Shown: positions 37,674-47,003 of the stretch, piece by piece
How positions within the stretch are numbered: position 1 is the stretch's first letter
How the letters are laid out: every line of letters starts with the position of its first letter
Assembly (NCBI GenBank): GCA_903835005.1
Contig: CAILLK010000099.1
Coordinates: forward strand, 1 to 55,552
DNA: 55,552 nucleotides
Direction of reading: 5' to 3'
Source of the DNA: an uncultured Bacteroidota bacterium
GTDB lineage: Bacteria; Bacteroidota; Bacteroidia; Chitinophagales; Chitinophagaceae
Notes under the pieces: model-generated
Seen by the model: only the letters and a program-made list of their open reading frames with translations
Databases searched by the model: none
What the model was told of the DNA's origin: nothing
Made by a program: the position numbers and the translations under genes

Positions 37674-38483
37674 TTATAAAATCCATGAGATTGGTGTTAG
37701 TACATTTTTAACCTCTTGAATAGTTTGATATCTGTCTGAAGGCTCAAACGCAATCATTTTTAGAATAACATTATCAAGAGGTTGAGCCGCTGTTTGTTTT
37801 GAGGATGGCTTAGCGATACTAAATTGCTGTCCTGAATTATTATACACTTGGGGTAAGATTCCAGTAAGCATTTGATAAAAAATGATTCCTAATGAATATA
37901 TATCTGCCCTACCATCAATAGCATTAACGGCAAACCACTGCTCAGGAGCACAGTAGCCAGGTGTTCCTATACCACCAACAGTCAATGCAATAGAAGTACG
38001 ATTTATATCTTTACCAATTCCCCAATCTGCAACTTTAATATGGGTTTGATTTTGATCAGTAAATAATAGATTTGCCGGTTTGAGATCCCGGTGATATGAA
38101 GGATGAGAATGATGATTGTGCGCATATAATATTGCCTCTATAACTGGGAAAATAACATATTGCAGTGTCCATTTAGGCAAAAAAAATTTATTTTGCTTAA
38201 ACGCTTCATCCATCATAGCTTTTAAAGATCCACCTGCCATATATTCCATAACATAAAAAGGACCTATTGGAGGATTTCCATTAATATTAGAACCAAAAAT
38301 CTCAATAATATTATTATGGTTGTATTTTTGAAGAATATTTATTTCAGTTTGAAATCTTTTCAAATTTGTCTGATTATAATTTTTCAGTTCCTTCAAAGCG
38401 CCTTTTTGCCCATTTGACTCAACTTCATGCACTTTACCAAAACCACCTTGATCAATTGTATTTACTATATTCCATGTTGCCAT
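37674..38483 (-). CDS. Soluble Hanks-type serine/threonine protein kinase
   Basis: A 269-residue kinase domain without membrane anchor or sensor domain. Glycine loop DQGGFGKVHE (11-20), lysine K31 (GALKEL), HRDLKPANLL (131-140) and CAPEQW (178-183, APE). The magnesium motif is DWG (153-155) in place of the usual DFG, a tolerated variant. Typical bacterial kinases carry extracellular sensors; this one is minimal and pairs with a PP2C gene 7 bases away. The substrate is unknown. AT-rich like its partner. Confidence 0.92.
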   Translation of the reverse strand: MATWNIVNTIDQGGFGKVHEVESNGQKGALKELKNYNQTNLKRFQTEINILQKYNHNNIIEIFGSNINGNPPIGPFYVMEYMAGGSLKAMMDEAFKQNKFFLPKWTLQYVIFPVIEAILYAHNHHSHPSYHRDLKPANLLFTDQNQTHIKVADWGIGKDINRTSIALTVGGIGTPGYCAPEQWFAVNAIDGRADIYSLGIIFYQMLTGILPQVYNNSGQQFSIAKPSSKQTAAQPLDNVILKMIAFEPSDRYQTIQEVKNVLTPISWIL

Positions 38484-38521
38484 ATTTGTTTAAGTTTAAA
38501 ATTATTTTAATTTAAATTACT

Positions 38522-38563
38522 GGAAGATAAAAAGCAAATAAAAGTATTTGCATCTTATCTTCC
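38522..38563. terminator. Long nested hairpin between dnaK and the kinase gene
   Basis: GGAAGATA (38522-38529) pairs with TATCTTCC (38556-38563), and inside it GCAAATA (38534-38540) pairs with TATTTGC (38545-38551). Located 26 bases beyond the dnaK stop on the minus strand. It lacks a strong T-run, so it is a probable but not certain dnaK terminator. Confidence 0.55.
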
Positions 38564-38588
38564 ATTATATAATTTTGAATTACCTCTT

Positions 38589-40493
38589 TTACTTCACTTC
38601 TTCATACTCAGCATCAGCAACATGCTCATTGCTGCCGCTCTGCTGGCCGCCTGCTGCCTGACCTTCGCCACCCGGAGCGCCGCCTGGTGCATTGCCTGCC
38701 TTATACATTTCTTCGCTTGCTGCCATCCATACTGCATTCAGGTCGGCTTCTGCTTTGTCAATACCATCGAGGTCTTCGGCTTTATGAGCTGCCTTCAGTT
38801 TTTCAACTGCAGCTTCAATAGGCGCTTTCTTTTCTGCGGGTATTTTATCGCCATATTCTTTCAGTTGTTTTTCAGTGCTAAAAATCAGGCCATCGGCTTT
38901 ATTCAGTTTTTCTACGCGCTCCCGCACTTTCTTATCACTCTCCTCATTGGCTTTGGCCTCATTCTTCATGCGTTCTACTTCTTCCTTGTTCAGCCCGCTG
39001 CCTGCTTCTATGCGTATGTTCTGCTGTTTGCCGGTTCCTTTGTCCTTGGCAGTTACATGCAACATGCCGTTGGCATCAATATCGAATATTACTTCGATCT
39101 GAGGTACACCACGTGGAGCCGGAGGAATACCATCCAGTATAAAACGTCCAAGGTTCTTATTATCCTTTGCCATTGGGCGCTCACCCTGCAGCACATTTAT
39201 TTCTACACTTGGCTGGCTGTCGCTCGCTGTTGAGAAGGTTTCGCTCTTCTTAGTAGGTATAGTGGTATTCGATTCAATGAGGCGTGTCATAACACCACCC
39301 ATAGTTTCAATTCCCAACGAAAGCGGCGTAACGTCAAGCAGCAACACATCCTTCACATCACCGGTCAATACGCCACCTTGTATAGCAGCGCCTATAGCTA
39401 CAACCTCATCAGGGTTTACACTCCTGTTTGGTTTCTTGCCAAAGAATTTCTCAACTACTTCCTGAACCTTAGGGATACGGGTTGAACCTCCTACAAGTAT
39501 TACCTCATCAATCTCAGCAGCCGATATGCCTGCATCCTTAAGTGCTTTGCGGCATGGCTCCAGTGTGCGCTCTACCAGGCTGTCAGACAGTTGTTCAAAC
39601 TTAGCACGGCTCAACTTACGCACCAGGTGTTTTGGTGCGCCGTCAATAGCTGTAATATAAGGCAGGTTAATTTCTGTTTCCTGGGAAGAGGATAATTCTA
39701 TCTTAGCTTTTTCAGCGGCTTCCTTAAGCCTCTGCCATGCCATAGGATCCTTGTGCAGGTCCATATGTTCATCCTTCTTAAATTCTTCTGCGAGCCAGTC
39801 CATCACCACTTTATCAAAGTCATCACCACCCAGGTGGGTATCACCGTTGGTAGATTTTACTTCAAAAACGCCATCACCAAGTTCCAGTACAGAGATATCA
39901 AATGTTCCTCCACCAAGGTCGAATACAGCTATTTTGCTGTCCTTATGTTGCTTGTCGAGGCCATAAGCAAGGGCTGCTGCTGTTGGCTCGTTAATAATAC
40001 GACGAACATTAAGCCCGGCAATTTCCCCTGCTTCTTTCGTAGCCTGGCGCTGTGCATCATTAAAATAAGCAGGCACTGTAATTACTGCTTCCTTCACCTC
40101 ATACCCAAGGAAATCTTCTGCAGTCTTTTTCATCTTCTGCAATATCATTGCCGATATTTCCTGTGGCGTATACATACGGCCATCAATATCTACTCTCGGT
40201 GTATTATTTTCACCCTTCACCACTTTGTAAGAGAAATGCGATGTCTCACCGGTAACCTCATCAAAACGACGGCCCATAAAACGCTTAATGGACTGAATCG
40301 TATTGTGCGGGTTGGTAATAGCCTGCCTCTTGGCTGGGTCGCCAACTTTGCGTTCTCCGTTCTTCAGAAACGCGACTACCGAAGGCGTAGTGCGGCGCCC
40401 TTCATCATTTGCAATAACCACAGGTTCGTTGCCTTCCATTACAGATACGCAAGAGTTGGTGGTTCCTAAGTCAATTCCTATAATCTTTGCCAT
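38589..40493 (-). CDS. dnaK: Molecular chaperone DnaK (Hsp70)
   Basis: A 634-residue Hsp70. Nucleotide-binding domain: [16 protein letters not shown] at the start, [28 protein letters not shown]. Substrate-binding domain: [20 protein letters not shown], then a helical lid and a Gly/Gln-rich tail ending AEYEEVK. ATP-dependent folding chaperone. Alone, without grpE or dnaJ in the window. No CIRCE element was recognised in the 280 bases upstream. Confidence 0.97.
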   Translation of the reverse strand: MAKIIGIDLGTTNSCVSVMEGNEPVVIANDEGRRTTPSVVAFLKNGERKVGDPAKRQAITNPHNTIQSIKRFMGRRFDEVTGETSHFSYKVVKGENNTPRVDIDGRMYTPQEISAMILQKMKKTAEDFLGYEVKEAVITVPAYFNDAQRQATKEAGEIAGLNVRRIINEPTAAALAYGLDKQHKDSKIAVFDLGGGTFDISVLELGDGVFEVKSTNGDTHLGGDDFDKVVMDWLAEEFKKDEHMDLHKDPMAWQRLKEAAEKAKIELSSSQETEINLPYITAIDGAPKHLVRKLSRAKFEQLSDSLVERTLEPCRKALKDAGISAAEIDEVILVGGSTRIPKVQEVVEKFFGKKPNRSVNPDEVVAIGAAIQGGVLTGDVKDVLLLDVTPLSLGIETMGGVMTRLIESNTTIPTKKSETFSTASDSQPSVEINVLQGERPMAKDNKNLGRFILDGIPPAPRGVPQIEVIFDIDANGMLHVTAKDKGTGKQQNIRIEAGSGLNKEEVERMKNEAKANEESDKKVRERVEKLNKADGLIFSTEKQLKEYGDKIPAEKKAPIEAAVEKLKAAHKAEDLDGIDKAEADLNAVWMAASEEMYKAGNAPGGAPGGEGQAAGGQQSGSNEHVADAEYEEVK

Positions 40494-40773
40494 AATACAA
40501 TTTAATATATAATTATCAATTTTTTACCAGTTCAGTTCTTTTGGATTCTCCTATTGTGCGGAATAAAGCCATTTCAACTACAATTATCCTTCTCAATCAA
40601 TATGCCATTCTTTTTATTCTGTAATATTGGCAGAAATACTGTCAATAAAGATGTGAATGCAATTAAAAAACTACCAAATCGGCATTATTTTTTTCTGAAA
40701 GACGGATATATATAACGAGGAAGTAATAGCAAAATCCGCTCTATTACTGGTAAAAATCTGAATTAAAACCTAA

Positions 40774-41865
40774 TTATTGTGCTCTGCCCTTGATGTTATT
40801 CTGTGTCATAAGCGGGCTGATCTCCAGGGAATCCAGCGTTTGATCAGTTATGTTGAGAATACCGGTTTGCAATCCTCTCGAGGTGAATAAACCGAGGGCA
40901 TCCATTCCTTTCACATTGGTATAAACTGGCTCAATTTCACTGCCGGTTAGTCCGATTCCCTGTGTGAGGCTGTTGTTCTGATAATTTAAAAAATCCTGCG
41001 TACCCAGGTAAACAGAAAGGTTGACTTTACCTAATAACCTGATTTGATTGGCAGGCGCTGGACCCATTCCTGAGCTTAAGGCACTGTAAAATGAAATATT
41101 TGGTATTTTATAAAATATCTGAATAATATTAGAGCTGCTATTTAATGTCTGATATCCGGCATCAAAAGTGCACGAATGTCCTGTTAGCTTTTGATTGGTA
41201 ATATCCGAATCAACCCAGTTGAATGTGAAGATGGCCTGGGCAATAACCGCAGGGCTCGTCAGGTTTTCAAATGAAAATCCGGCAGTTGGCGTGTATTCAC
41301 AGAATAAATCAAAATTTGCATTGGGCAAAGTTGAGCTGAACTCAAGCTTACCAGTATCTGAGAAGAAATAATTGGAGGTGAAATTACCATCATTACTGTC
41401 ATCAATTATCGGAGCCTCAGCCGAATCTACCTGACCGGTTGCAAGATTGGTTACAATTATACGGTATATGTAATATGGGTTTAATGTATTTTTAAATTTA
41501 TAGGCGTAATTGGGTGAATTGAAAAACACTCCCGCTTGTTTCGGATATCCTTCGTTATTCAGGTCAACCCTGTTAAGATGTATAGTATCAATTAAATTGG
41601 TATCAGTGTAATCCATCCTTTTTATCTTCACATTCAGGTTGGCATAAAAGCTGGAATCGGGCGTTTGCGACATGCTCAAAGCACTTTTTGACTGGTCCAG
41701 AAATGCCTTCTGTATCCTTATATAATGTGCTGTATCATTAAGGTCAAGATAGGCATAAATAACGGTAATATTCTTGTAGGGAGCGCCTATGTTAAATTTA
41801 GTCGAACAACCTGTAAACAGGACTATGAATGCAATAGCAATATATGGAAATATAAGTTTTCTCAT
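40774..41865 (-). CDS. Hypothetical lipoprotein (possibly DUF4249-like)
   Basis: A 363-residue protein starting MRKLIFPYIAIAFIVLFTGC, a clear lipoprotein signal with the cysteine at residue 20. The rest is beta-rich; a conserved-looking stretch ITVIYAYLDLNDTAHYIRIQ near the N-terminus resembles surface lipoproteins annotated DUF4249 in Bacteroidota, but I am unsure. The ATG at 41865 was chosen because the 15 residues before it in the longer frame are not part of a signal peptide. Confidence 0.6.
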   Translation of the reverse strand: MRKLIFPYIAIAFIVLFTGCSTKFNIGAPYKNITVIYAYLDLNDTAHYIRIQKAFLDQSKSALSMSQTPDSSFYANLNVKIKRMDYTDTNLIDTIHLNRVDLNNEGYPKQAGVFFNSPNYAYKFKNTLNPYYIYRIIVTNLATGQVDSAEAPIIDDSNDGNFTSNYFFSDTGKLEFSSTLPNANFDLFCEYTPTAGFSFENLTSPAVIAQAIFTFNWVDSDITNQKLTGHSCTFDAGYQTLNSSSNIIQIFYKIPNISFYSALSSGMGPAPANQIRLLGKVNLSVYLGTQDFLNYQNNSLTQGIGLTGSEIEPVYTNVKGMDALGLFTSRGLQTGILNITDQTLDSLEISPLMTQNNIKGRAQ

Positions 41866-42125
41866 GAAGCAATTTCTTGGAAAGGTGGGCAAAGGTAATG
41901 GAAAAAACAATAGGTTGGCATTTCCAAATTGCCGGGGGGCTTTTCAAATATTTGTTTCTGATTTAAGCAGTTAAATTCCTTCTGCTTAAATACCTTATTT
42001 AAACGGTGGCTCTTATTTGAGCCTTCTTCAAAATCAATTATATTATTATTCTGGAATTCCAATAAAATGGCTCATTCGGGGTTGAACTTTGCACCTTGCC
42101 ACTTTACGGTTAAATTTACCCCGAA

Positions 42126-42752
42126 ATGAAGGAATACAAACGCTCACCCATTTATGCCAACATGCTGAAACGATGGCTCGACTTTTTTGTGGCAGTCATT
42201 ATGTTCACAATTCTGTTGCCTTTATTTTTAGTAGTGGTCGTGTTGCTGGCATTTGCCAATAACGGAAAGCCATTCTTCTTTCAGCGCCGCCCCGGGCTGC
42301 ATGGAAGGATATTCAGGGTAATCAAGTTCAAAACCATGAACGACCGCAAAGACAAAGACGGCAACCTGCTGCCTGATGCAGTGCGGCTTACACCTATTGG
42401 CAAGTTTGTCCGCCGGACATCCCTAGATGAACTGCCCCAATTGCTTAACGTAATAAAAGGCGATATGAGCATAATAGGCCCCCGGCCACTGCTGGAAGAA
42501 TACCTGCCGCTCTACAGCAAAGAGCAAATGACCCGGCACGATGTGCGGCCCGGAATAACTGGCTGGGCTCAGGTAAATGGCCGCAACACCATAAGCTGGC
42601 AACAGAAATTTGAGTATGATGTGTGGTATGTAAAACGGATCAGTTTCCCGCTCGATTTTATGATATTGGGGCAGACATTCCGTAATGTAGCTAAGTCTGA
42701 AGGGATCAGTTCGGAGACCTCTGCTACAATGGAGAAGTTCAGAGGGAATTAG
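42126..42752 (+). CDS. Sugar transferase, PglC-like monotopic phosphoglycosyl transferase
   Basis: A 208-residue enzyme with an N-terminal membrane hairpin (FVAVIMFTILLPLFLVVVVL, about 21-40) and the cytosolic phosphoglycosyl transferase domain (FFFQRRPGLHGRIFRVIKF, KTMND, DELPQLLNVIKGDMSIIGPRP). D101-E102 is the catalytic dyad. It moves a sugar-1-phosphate from UDP-sugar to undecaprenyl phosphate, starting a glycan. Followed by acetyltransferase and aminotransferase genes of the PglD/PglE type. Confidence 0.9.
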   Translation: MKEYKRSPIYANMLKRWLDFFVAVIMFTILLPLFLVVVVLLAFANNGKPFFFQRRPGLHGRIFRVIKFKTMNDRKDKDGNLLPDAVRLTPIGKFVRRTSLDELPQLLNVIKGDMSIIGPRPLLEEYLPLYSKEQMTRHDVRPGITGWAQVNGRNTISWQQKFEYDVWYVKRISFPLDFMILGQTFRNVAKSEGISSETSATMEKFRGN

Positions 42753-42829
42753 TATATGTGTACCACCAGTTTTACTTGAATTTTCATTAAATCAATCATG
42801 TAGGATTCATTTAATAAATCAATAAGTTT

Positions 42830-42979
42830 ATGGAATCCAGACATAAATCCAGATTAGTAGCAAATACATCGCGTAAACGGGTATTGAAAGATTTAAAGCA
42901 AGCAATATTTGAGGTAAATAAGATTAAAAGTGGCAGGTTGAAAGGAATTCCTGCCGGAGATTTAATAAATCAACACTAA
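42830..42979 (+). CDS. Small antitoxin-like protein (orphan)
   Basis: A 49-residue frame: charged N-terminus MESRHKSRLVANTSRK, then a helical stretch VLKDLKQAIFEVNKIKSGRLKG and a tail IPAGDLINQH. The pattern LKQAxxEVxxIKxGxLKGxPAxDLIN resembles the C-terminal toxin-neutralising tail of RelE/ParE-type antitoxins, as found in Bacteroidota. No toxin gene follows. It may be a truncated antitoxin or not expressed; homology was judged by eye. Confidence 0.4.
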   Translation: MESRHKSRLVANTSRKRVLKDLKQAIFEVNKIKSGRLKGIPAGDLINQH

Positions 42980-43062
42980 TATAGGTTGGATATCATTTAA
43001 AGTATTGGGATCATAATTTTATTACTATTGCCTTCCTGTTTTTGATTAACTCCCCTAAACAG

Positions 43063-43070
43063 TATCTTTG
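43063..43070 (+). promoter_or_regulatory. -7 promoter box for the NeuD/PglD-like gene
   Basis: TATCTTTG matches TAnnTTTG and ends 6 bases before the ATG at 43077. A start site about 6-7 bases downstream would coincide with the ATG, giving a leaderless or nearly leaderless message. Confidence 0.45.
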
Positions 43071-43076
43071 CCCATT

Positions 43077-43679
43077 ATGATTCTCTACGGAGCCAGCGGA
43101 CATGGTAAGGTGATTGTTGATATACTGGAAAGTATGCAGGAGCCGCGTATCGAAATATGGGATGATGCCGATAGAGAGCCGATATGGGAATATCCGGTAT
43201 CAAAACCTAGGCCTTTTGCAGGCATTAATGATAAGCTTATTATTAGTATTGGGGTTAATGCCACCAGGAAAAAGGTGGCTGACCGCCTGGGTGATTCAAT
43301 AGATTTTGGTACTGCAATTCATTCCACCGCATATGTCTCCAGGAGGTCAACCGTAGATGTGGGAACAGTTGTGATGGCTGGTGTAACCATTAACCCCGAT
43401 GCCTGTATTGGCAAGCACTGCATCATTAATACCAGCTCCTCAATTGATCATGACTGTGTGCTGGAAGATTATGTGCACATCTCGCCCAATGCTACACTGA
43501 GCGGTGATGTAACTGTGGGTGAAGGGACTCACATAGGTTCCGGCGCATCTGTGATTCAGGGAATCAGGATAGGCAAGTGGTGCAATATAGGCGCCGGTGC
43601 GGTAGTGATCAGCGACATACCCGACTATGCCACAGCCGTAGGCAACCCGGCAAGGGTAATAAAAATTAAAGCGCAATGA
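43077..43679 (+). CDS. Sugar O/N-acetyltransferase, NeuD/PglD family
   Basis: A 200-residue left-handed beta-helix acetyltransferase. The N-terminal sugar-binding domain starts ILYGASGHGKVIVDILE; hexapeptide repeats follow, with INTSSSIDHDCVLEDYVHI, in which the histidine of IDHDC is the usual catalytic base. PglD acetylates UDP-4-amino sugar in bacillosamine synthesis. The ATG at 43077 is preferred over TTG at 43068. Its last bases overlap the aminotransferase start by 4. Confidence 0.88.
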   Translation: MILYGASGHGKVIVDILESMQEPRIEIWDDADREPIWEYPVSKPRPFAGINDKLIISIGVNATRKKVADRLGDSIDFGTAIHSTAYVSRRSTVDVGTVVMAGVTINPDACIGKHCIINTSSSIDHDCVLEDYVHISPNATLSGDVTVGEGTHIGSGASVIQGIRIGKWCNIGAGAVVISDIPDYATAVGNPARVIKIKAQ

Positions 43680-44806
43680 AACCAAAAATATGGATGTCGT
43701 CGCCGCATATGGGCGGCACAGAGCAGCAATTTGTAAACGAGGCATTTGATACCAACTGGATCGCACCGCTAGGCCCCAATGTAAACGGCTTTGAGCAGGA
43801 CCTCGAATTGTTTCTGGATCACGGCTGCCAGGTGGCTGCATTAAGTTCAGGCACAGCAGGCTTGCACCTGGGATTGGTTTTGCTGGGTGTAAAAGCAGGC
43901 GACGAAGTGATATGCCAGAGCATGACCTTCTCTGCTACAGCTAACCCAATTAGCTACATTGGCGCCAAACCGGTATTTGTAGACAGTGAAAAAGACACCT
44001 GGAATATATCTCCCGAATTGCTGGAGGTGACTATCAAAGACCGTTTAGCCAAAGGAATAACGCCAAGAGCTATAATACCGGTTCACCTCTATGGCATGCC
44101 GGCAAAAATGGACGAAATAATGGACATAGCCCGGAACTACCAGATCCCTGTGCTGGAAGATGCAGCCGAAGCACTGGGCTCATCCATAAACGGCCGGAGG
44201 TGTGGCACATTTGGAGATATTGGCGTGCTGTCGTTCAATGGCAATAAGATCATTACCACATCGGGTGGGGGAGCGCTGGTATCCCAGCATAGTAAGGTGG
44301 TTAAAGATGCCCGCTTCCTGGCTACACAGGCACGCGATGAGGCGCCTCATTACCAGCACTCTCAGATAGGCTATAACTACCGTATGAGCAATATATGCGC
44401 TGGCATAGGCCGAGGACAGATGCAGGTACTGGCAGACAGGATCAAACAAAGGCGCAGTGTTTATAATCGATATGTTAAACATCTTGAAGGCAAAAAGGGA
44501 ATCCATTTCCTGAGTGAACCTTCAGGTTATTTCAGCAACCGCTGGCTCACAACCCTCCTTATTGATGAGGCTGAAGCCGGCTTTTCGAGAGAAGATTTGC
44601 GGCTGGCCCTCGAAAAAGAAAACATCGAATCCCGCCCGTTGTGGAAACCTATGCATATGCAACCTGTATTCGAAGGCTGCACTTATTTTGGAGACGGTAC
44701 ATCTGAAAAATTGTTCGAAACAGGCCTTTGCCTGCCCTCAGGTTCAAATCTCTCCAATGATGATCTGGACCGGGTTTTAGAGGTGATAGATGCTGTAGTT
44801 AAATAA
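43676..44806 (+). CDS. DegT/DnrJ aminotransferase, PglE-like
   Basis: A 376-residue PLP aminotransferase: IWMSSPHMGGTEQQFV start, ALSSGTAGLHLGLVLLGV, VLEDAAEALGS, and SFNGNKIITTSGGGA with PLP lysine K191. Matches UDP-4-amino-4,6-dideoxy-GlcNAc transaminases. It overlaps the acetyltransferase gene by 4 bases. With PglC- and PglD-like neighbours it should make a diacetamido sugar, but the needed 4,6-dehydratase (PglF) is not in the window. Confidence 0.88.
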   Translation: MKPKIWMSSPHMGGTEQQFVNEAFDTNWIAPLGPNVNGFEQDLELFLDHGCQVAALSSGTAGLHLGLVLLGVKAGDEVICQSMTFSATANPISYIGAKPVFVDSEKDTWNISPELLEVTIKDRLAKGITPRAIIPVHLYGMPAKMDEIMDIARNYQIPVLEDAAEALGSSINGRRCGTFGDIGVLSFNGNKIITTSGGGALVSQHSKVVKDARFLATQARDEAPHYQHSQIGYNYRMSNICAGIGRGQMQVLADRIKQRRSVYNRYVKHLEGKKGIHFLSEPSGYFSNRWLTTLLIDEAEAGFSREDLRLALEKENIESRPLWKPMHMQPVFEGCTYFGDGTSEKLFETGLCLPSGSNLSNDDLDRVLEVIDAVVK

Positions 44807-44857
44807 CAATTTTCAAACAGGGTTAAGACGGATTTTTAATTAAGGCAATTCTTATTC

Positions 44858-45991
44858 ATGAGTGATTTGATCAACGCGAAAGAACGCTTTCATTTTCTCG
44901 ATGGCCTCAGGGGCATAGCATCGCTGATGATTGTTGTTCACCATGCCTTCACTTCAAATATCGTAAAGGGGCTGATCAGCAGGGGCTACCCCAATGCAGG
45001 CTTTTACCTGGCCTACTTTACCCAATCTGGTGTGGAGCTATTTTTTGTATTGAGCGGGGTGGTATTGCTCAGGCCCTATCTGCGGGGGCAAAGGGAGTTT
45101 AAGACATTTGATTACCTGGTAAGGAGGGTAAAAAGAATCTATCCGCCATACCTTGTGGCCTTGCTTTTTGGCGCGGGTGTATGCTGGTATATTCATACAT
45201 ACCCTACCTGGTATAATGCCAGGGTGTACCATATGGTGTTTTACTGGCCGGAGATAATCAGGGAGTCAGTTATCATTAATTTTGACGGACAATATTACAA
45301 CCTCGCATGGTGGAGCCTGGGTATTGAGATGCTTTTCTATTTACTGGTACCTGTTCTGCTGCTGTTTTTTACGGGTAACAAATTAATCAGTAACCTGAAG
45401 GTAGTGGCTTTGATTATGTTTACTTTAGGCCTTTCACTGGCATTGCAGTACTGGCTTACCGAACACCACCCTGATATATACTCTTATAAAAAGGTGATTT
45501 CCAATATTTTTCAATCCCTCCGGTATCCTGTATGTTTCCTTATGGGTATACTTTTAGCGGCCAGAGATTATACCATCAGGCAGGCAGGCTTATTTATAGT
45601 TTCGGGCTGCATATTGGTTGTATTTTCCCGCTTTCTCCTGCCGCTCGAAAACCCGGGTTACGGATTGATCTATGCCGGTATAATAATTATTGCCTTTAAC
45701 CGGCATTCCTTCCGGAAATTACTCAGCAGCCCCCTGATGCTCTGGCTTGGTGAGCGGTCTTATTCCCTGTTCCTGGTTCATTTTTCGGTGTTTTACCTTA
45801 TGGATAGCATAGCAGCCCACTTCACTGCTACAGGCACTACTGCATATGCTCTGTTATCGCGAGGGGCGGGTATGCCTGCGGCATTCTTTGCAGCAATGCT
45901 CCTGTTTTATTTTGTAGAAAGATGGCAGGCGCGCGGATTGATAACCGGCAAAATGTTCTGGCCCTGGCAGGTGCGGAAGTTGAAAAGTTGA
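44858..45991 (+). CDS. Acyltransferase 3 family membrane protein (OafA-like)
   Basis: A 377-residue integral membrane O-acyltransferase with about 10 hydrophobic segments. FHFLDGLRGIASLMIVVHH, with the conserved RG and H residues, YFTQSGVELFFVLSGVVL and RRVKRIYPPYL are hallmark blocks. Typically transfers acetyl or other acyl groups to surface sugars. Co-directional with and 51 bases downstream of the PglE-like gene, so probably decorates the same glycan. Confidence 0.88.
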   Translation: MSDLINAKERFHFLDGLRGIASLMIVVHHAFTSNIVKGLISRGYPNAGFYLAYFTQSGVELFFVLSGVVLLRPYLRGQREFKTFDYLVRRVKRIYPPYLVALLFGAGVCWYIHTYPTWYNARVYHMVFYWPEIIRESVIINFDGQYYNLAWWSLGIEMLFYLLVPVLLLFFTGNKLISNLKVVALIMFTLGLSLALQYWLTEHHPDIYSYKKVISNIFQSLRYPVCFLMGILLAARDYTIRQAGLFIVSGCILVVFSRFLLPLENPGYGLIYAGIIIIAFNRHSFRKLLSSPLMLWLGERSYSLFLVHFSVFYLMDSIAAHFTATGTTAYALLSRGAGMPAAFFAAMLLFYFVERWQARGLITGKMFWPWQVRKLKS

Positions 45992-46009
45992 AAAGTTGAG
46001 AATTATAGT

Positions 46010-46105
46010 AGCTCTGAAGGAGCGATATATAATAGCCGGGGGTGAAGCCCCCGGTAAAACAAACAACAATTACAAGCCCTGTAAGGGCGGAATAATTATT
46101 GTGGT
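46010..46105. repeat. Intergenic palindromic repeat element
   Basis: Contains GCTCTGAAGGAGCG, CCGGGGGTGAAGCCCCCGG (a strong hairpin) and GCCCTGTAAGGGCG in order. This arrangement is a familiar non-coding repeat of Bacteroidota and some other phyla. It separates the acyltransferase from dapD. Confidence 0.65.
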
Positions 46106-46149
46106 TTATTTTTTTTTTTATTAAAATTAAAAACGATAAATAATATACA

Positions 46150-46965
46150 ATGCAACAATGGAAAGAGGCTGTAGAAGCAGCCTATGCAAACCGGGAGTTA
46201 TTGAAAGAGCAATCTTATGCCGAAACTATCAGAGCCGTAATAGAGGAAGTAGATAAGGGCCGCCTGCGCGTGGCAAGCCCTGCTGATGGCGGATGGGTTG
46301 TGAATGAGTGGGTGAAGAAAGCCATCCTGCTCTACTTCGGTATTCAGCCTATGCAGACCTGGGACCTGCCGCCTTTCGAGTTTTACGACAAAATGCTGCT
46401 CAAGAAAGATTATGCATCTCTTGGTGTGCGGGCAGTGCCTCATGCTGTGGCGCGTTATGGCGCCTACCTGGCAAAGAATGTAGTGCTCATGCCCTCCTAT
46501 GTCAATATAGGCGCGTATGTAGATGAGGGAACCATGGTTGATACCTGGGCTACTGTGGGCTCGTGCGCCCAGATAGGCAAGGGTGTGCACCTGAGCGGCG
46601 GTGTTGGCATTGGTGGTGTGCTGGAGCCGTTGCAGGCTGCCCCGGTTATTATAGAGGATGGCTGTTTTATAGGTTCTCGGTGCATAGTGGTTGAGGGGGT
46701 TATTGTGGAAAAAGAAGCGGTGCTGGGCGCCAATGTGGTGCTCACCCAATCTACCAAAATAATTGATGTGAGCGGCCCCGAGGCTATTACTTACAAAGGC
46801 CGTGTGCCTGCCCGCAGTGTGGTAATACCCGGCAGCTATACCAAAAGTTTCCCGGCCGGTGATTACCATGTGAGCTGTGCACTGATAATAGGCACCCGCA
46901 AACCATCTACAGACCTGAAAACCAGCCTGAACGATGCTTTGAGGGATTTTAATGTTTCCGTTTAA
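46150..46965 (+). CDS. dapD: Tetrahydrodipicolinate N-succinyltransferase
   Basis: A 271-residue enzyme of the succinylase lysine/diaminopimelate pathway. N-terminal helical domain (VDKGRLRVASPADGGWVVNEWVKKAIL), then left-handed beta-helix (MPSYVNIGAYVDEGTMVDTWATVGSCAQIG) and the SGGVGIGGVLEPLQAAPVIIED block. Normal length. Upstream of, and probably co-transcribed with, the MscS gene 38 bases later. Confidence 0.95.
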   Translation: MQQWKEAVEAAYANRELLKEQSYAETIRAVIEEVDKGRLRVASPADGGWVVNEWVKKAILLYFGIQPMQTWDLPPFEFYDKMLLKKDYASLGVRAVPHAVARYGAYLAKNVVLMPSYVNIGAYVDEGTMVDTWATVGSCAQIGKGVHLSGGVGIGGVLEPLQAAPVIIEDGCFIGSRCIVVEGVIVEKEAVLGANVVLTQSTKIIDVSGPEAITYKGRVPARSVVIPGSYTKSFPAGDYHVSCALIIGTRKPSTDLKTSLNDALRDFNVSV

Positions 46966-47003
46966 TTGATTATTTTTAATTTTCAGATAGGCTGATTTCA
47001 ACA

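Noticed and set aside
40494..40773. CIRCE-type heat-shock operator ahead of dnaK
   Set aside because: I could not find the TTAGCACTC-N9-GAGTGCTAA pattern or a near form.
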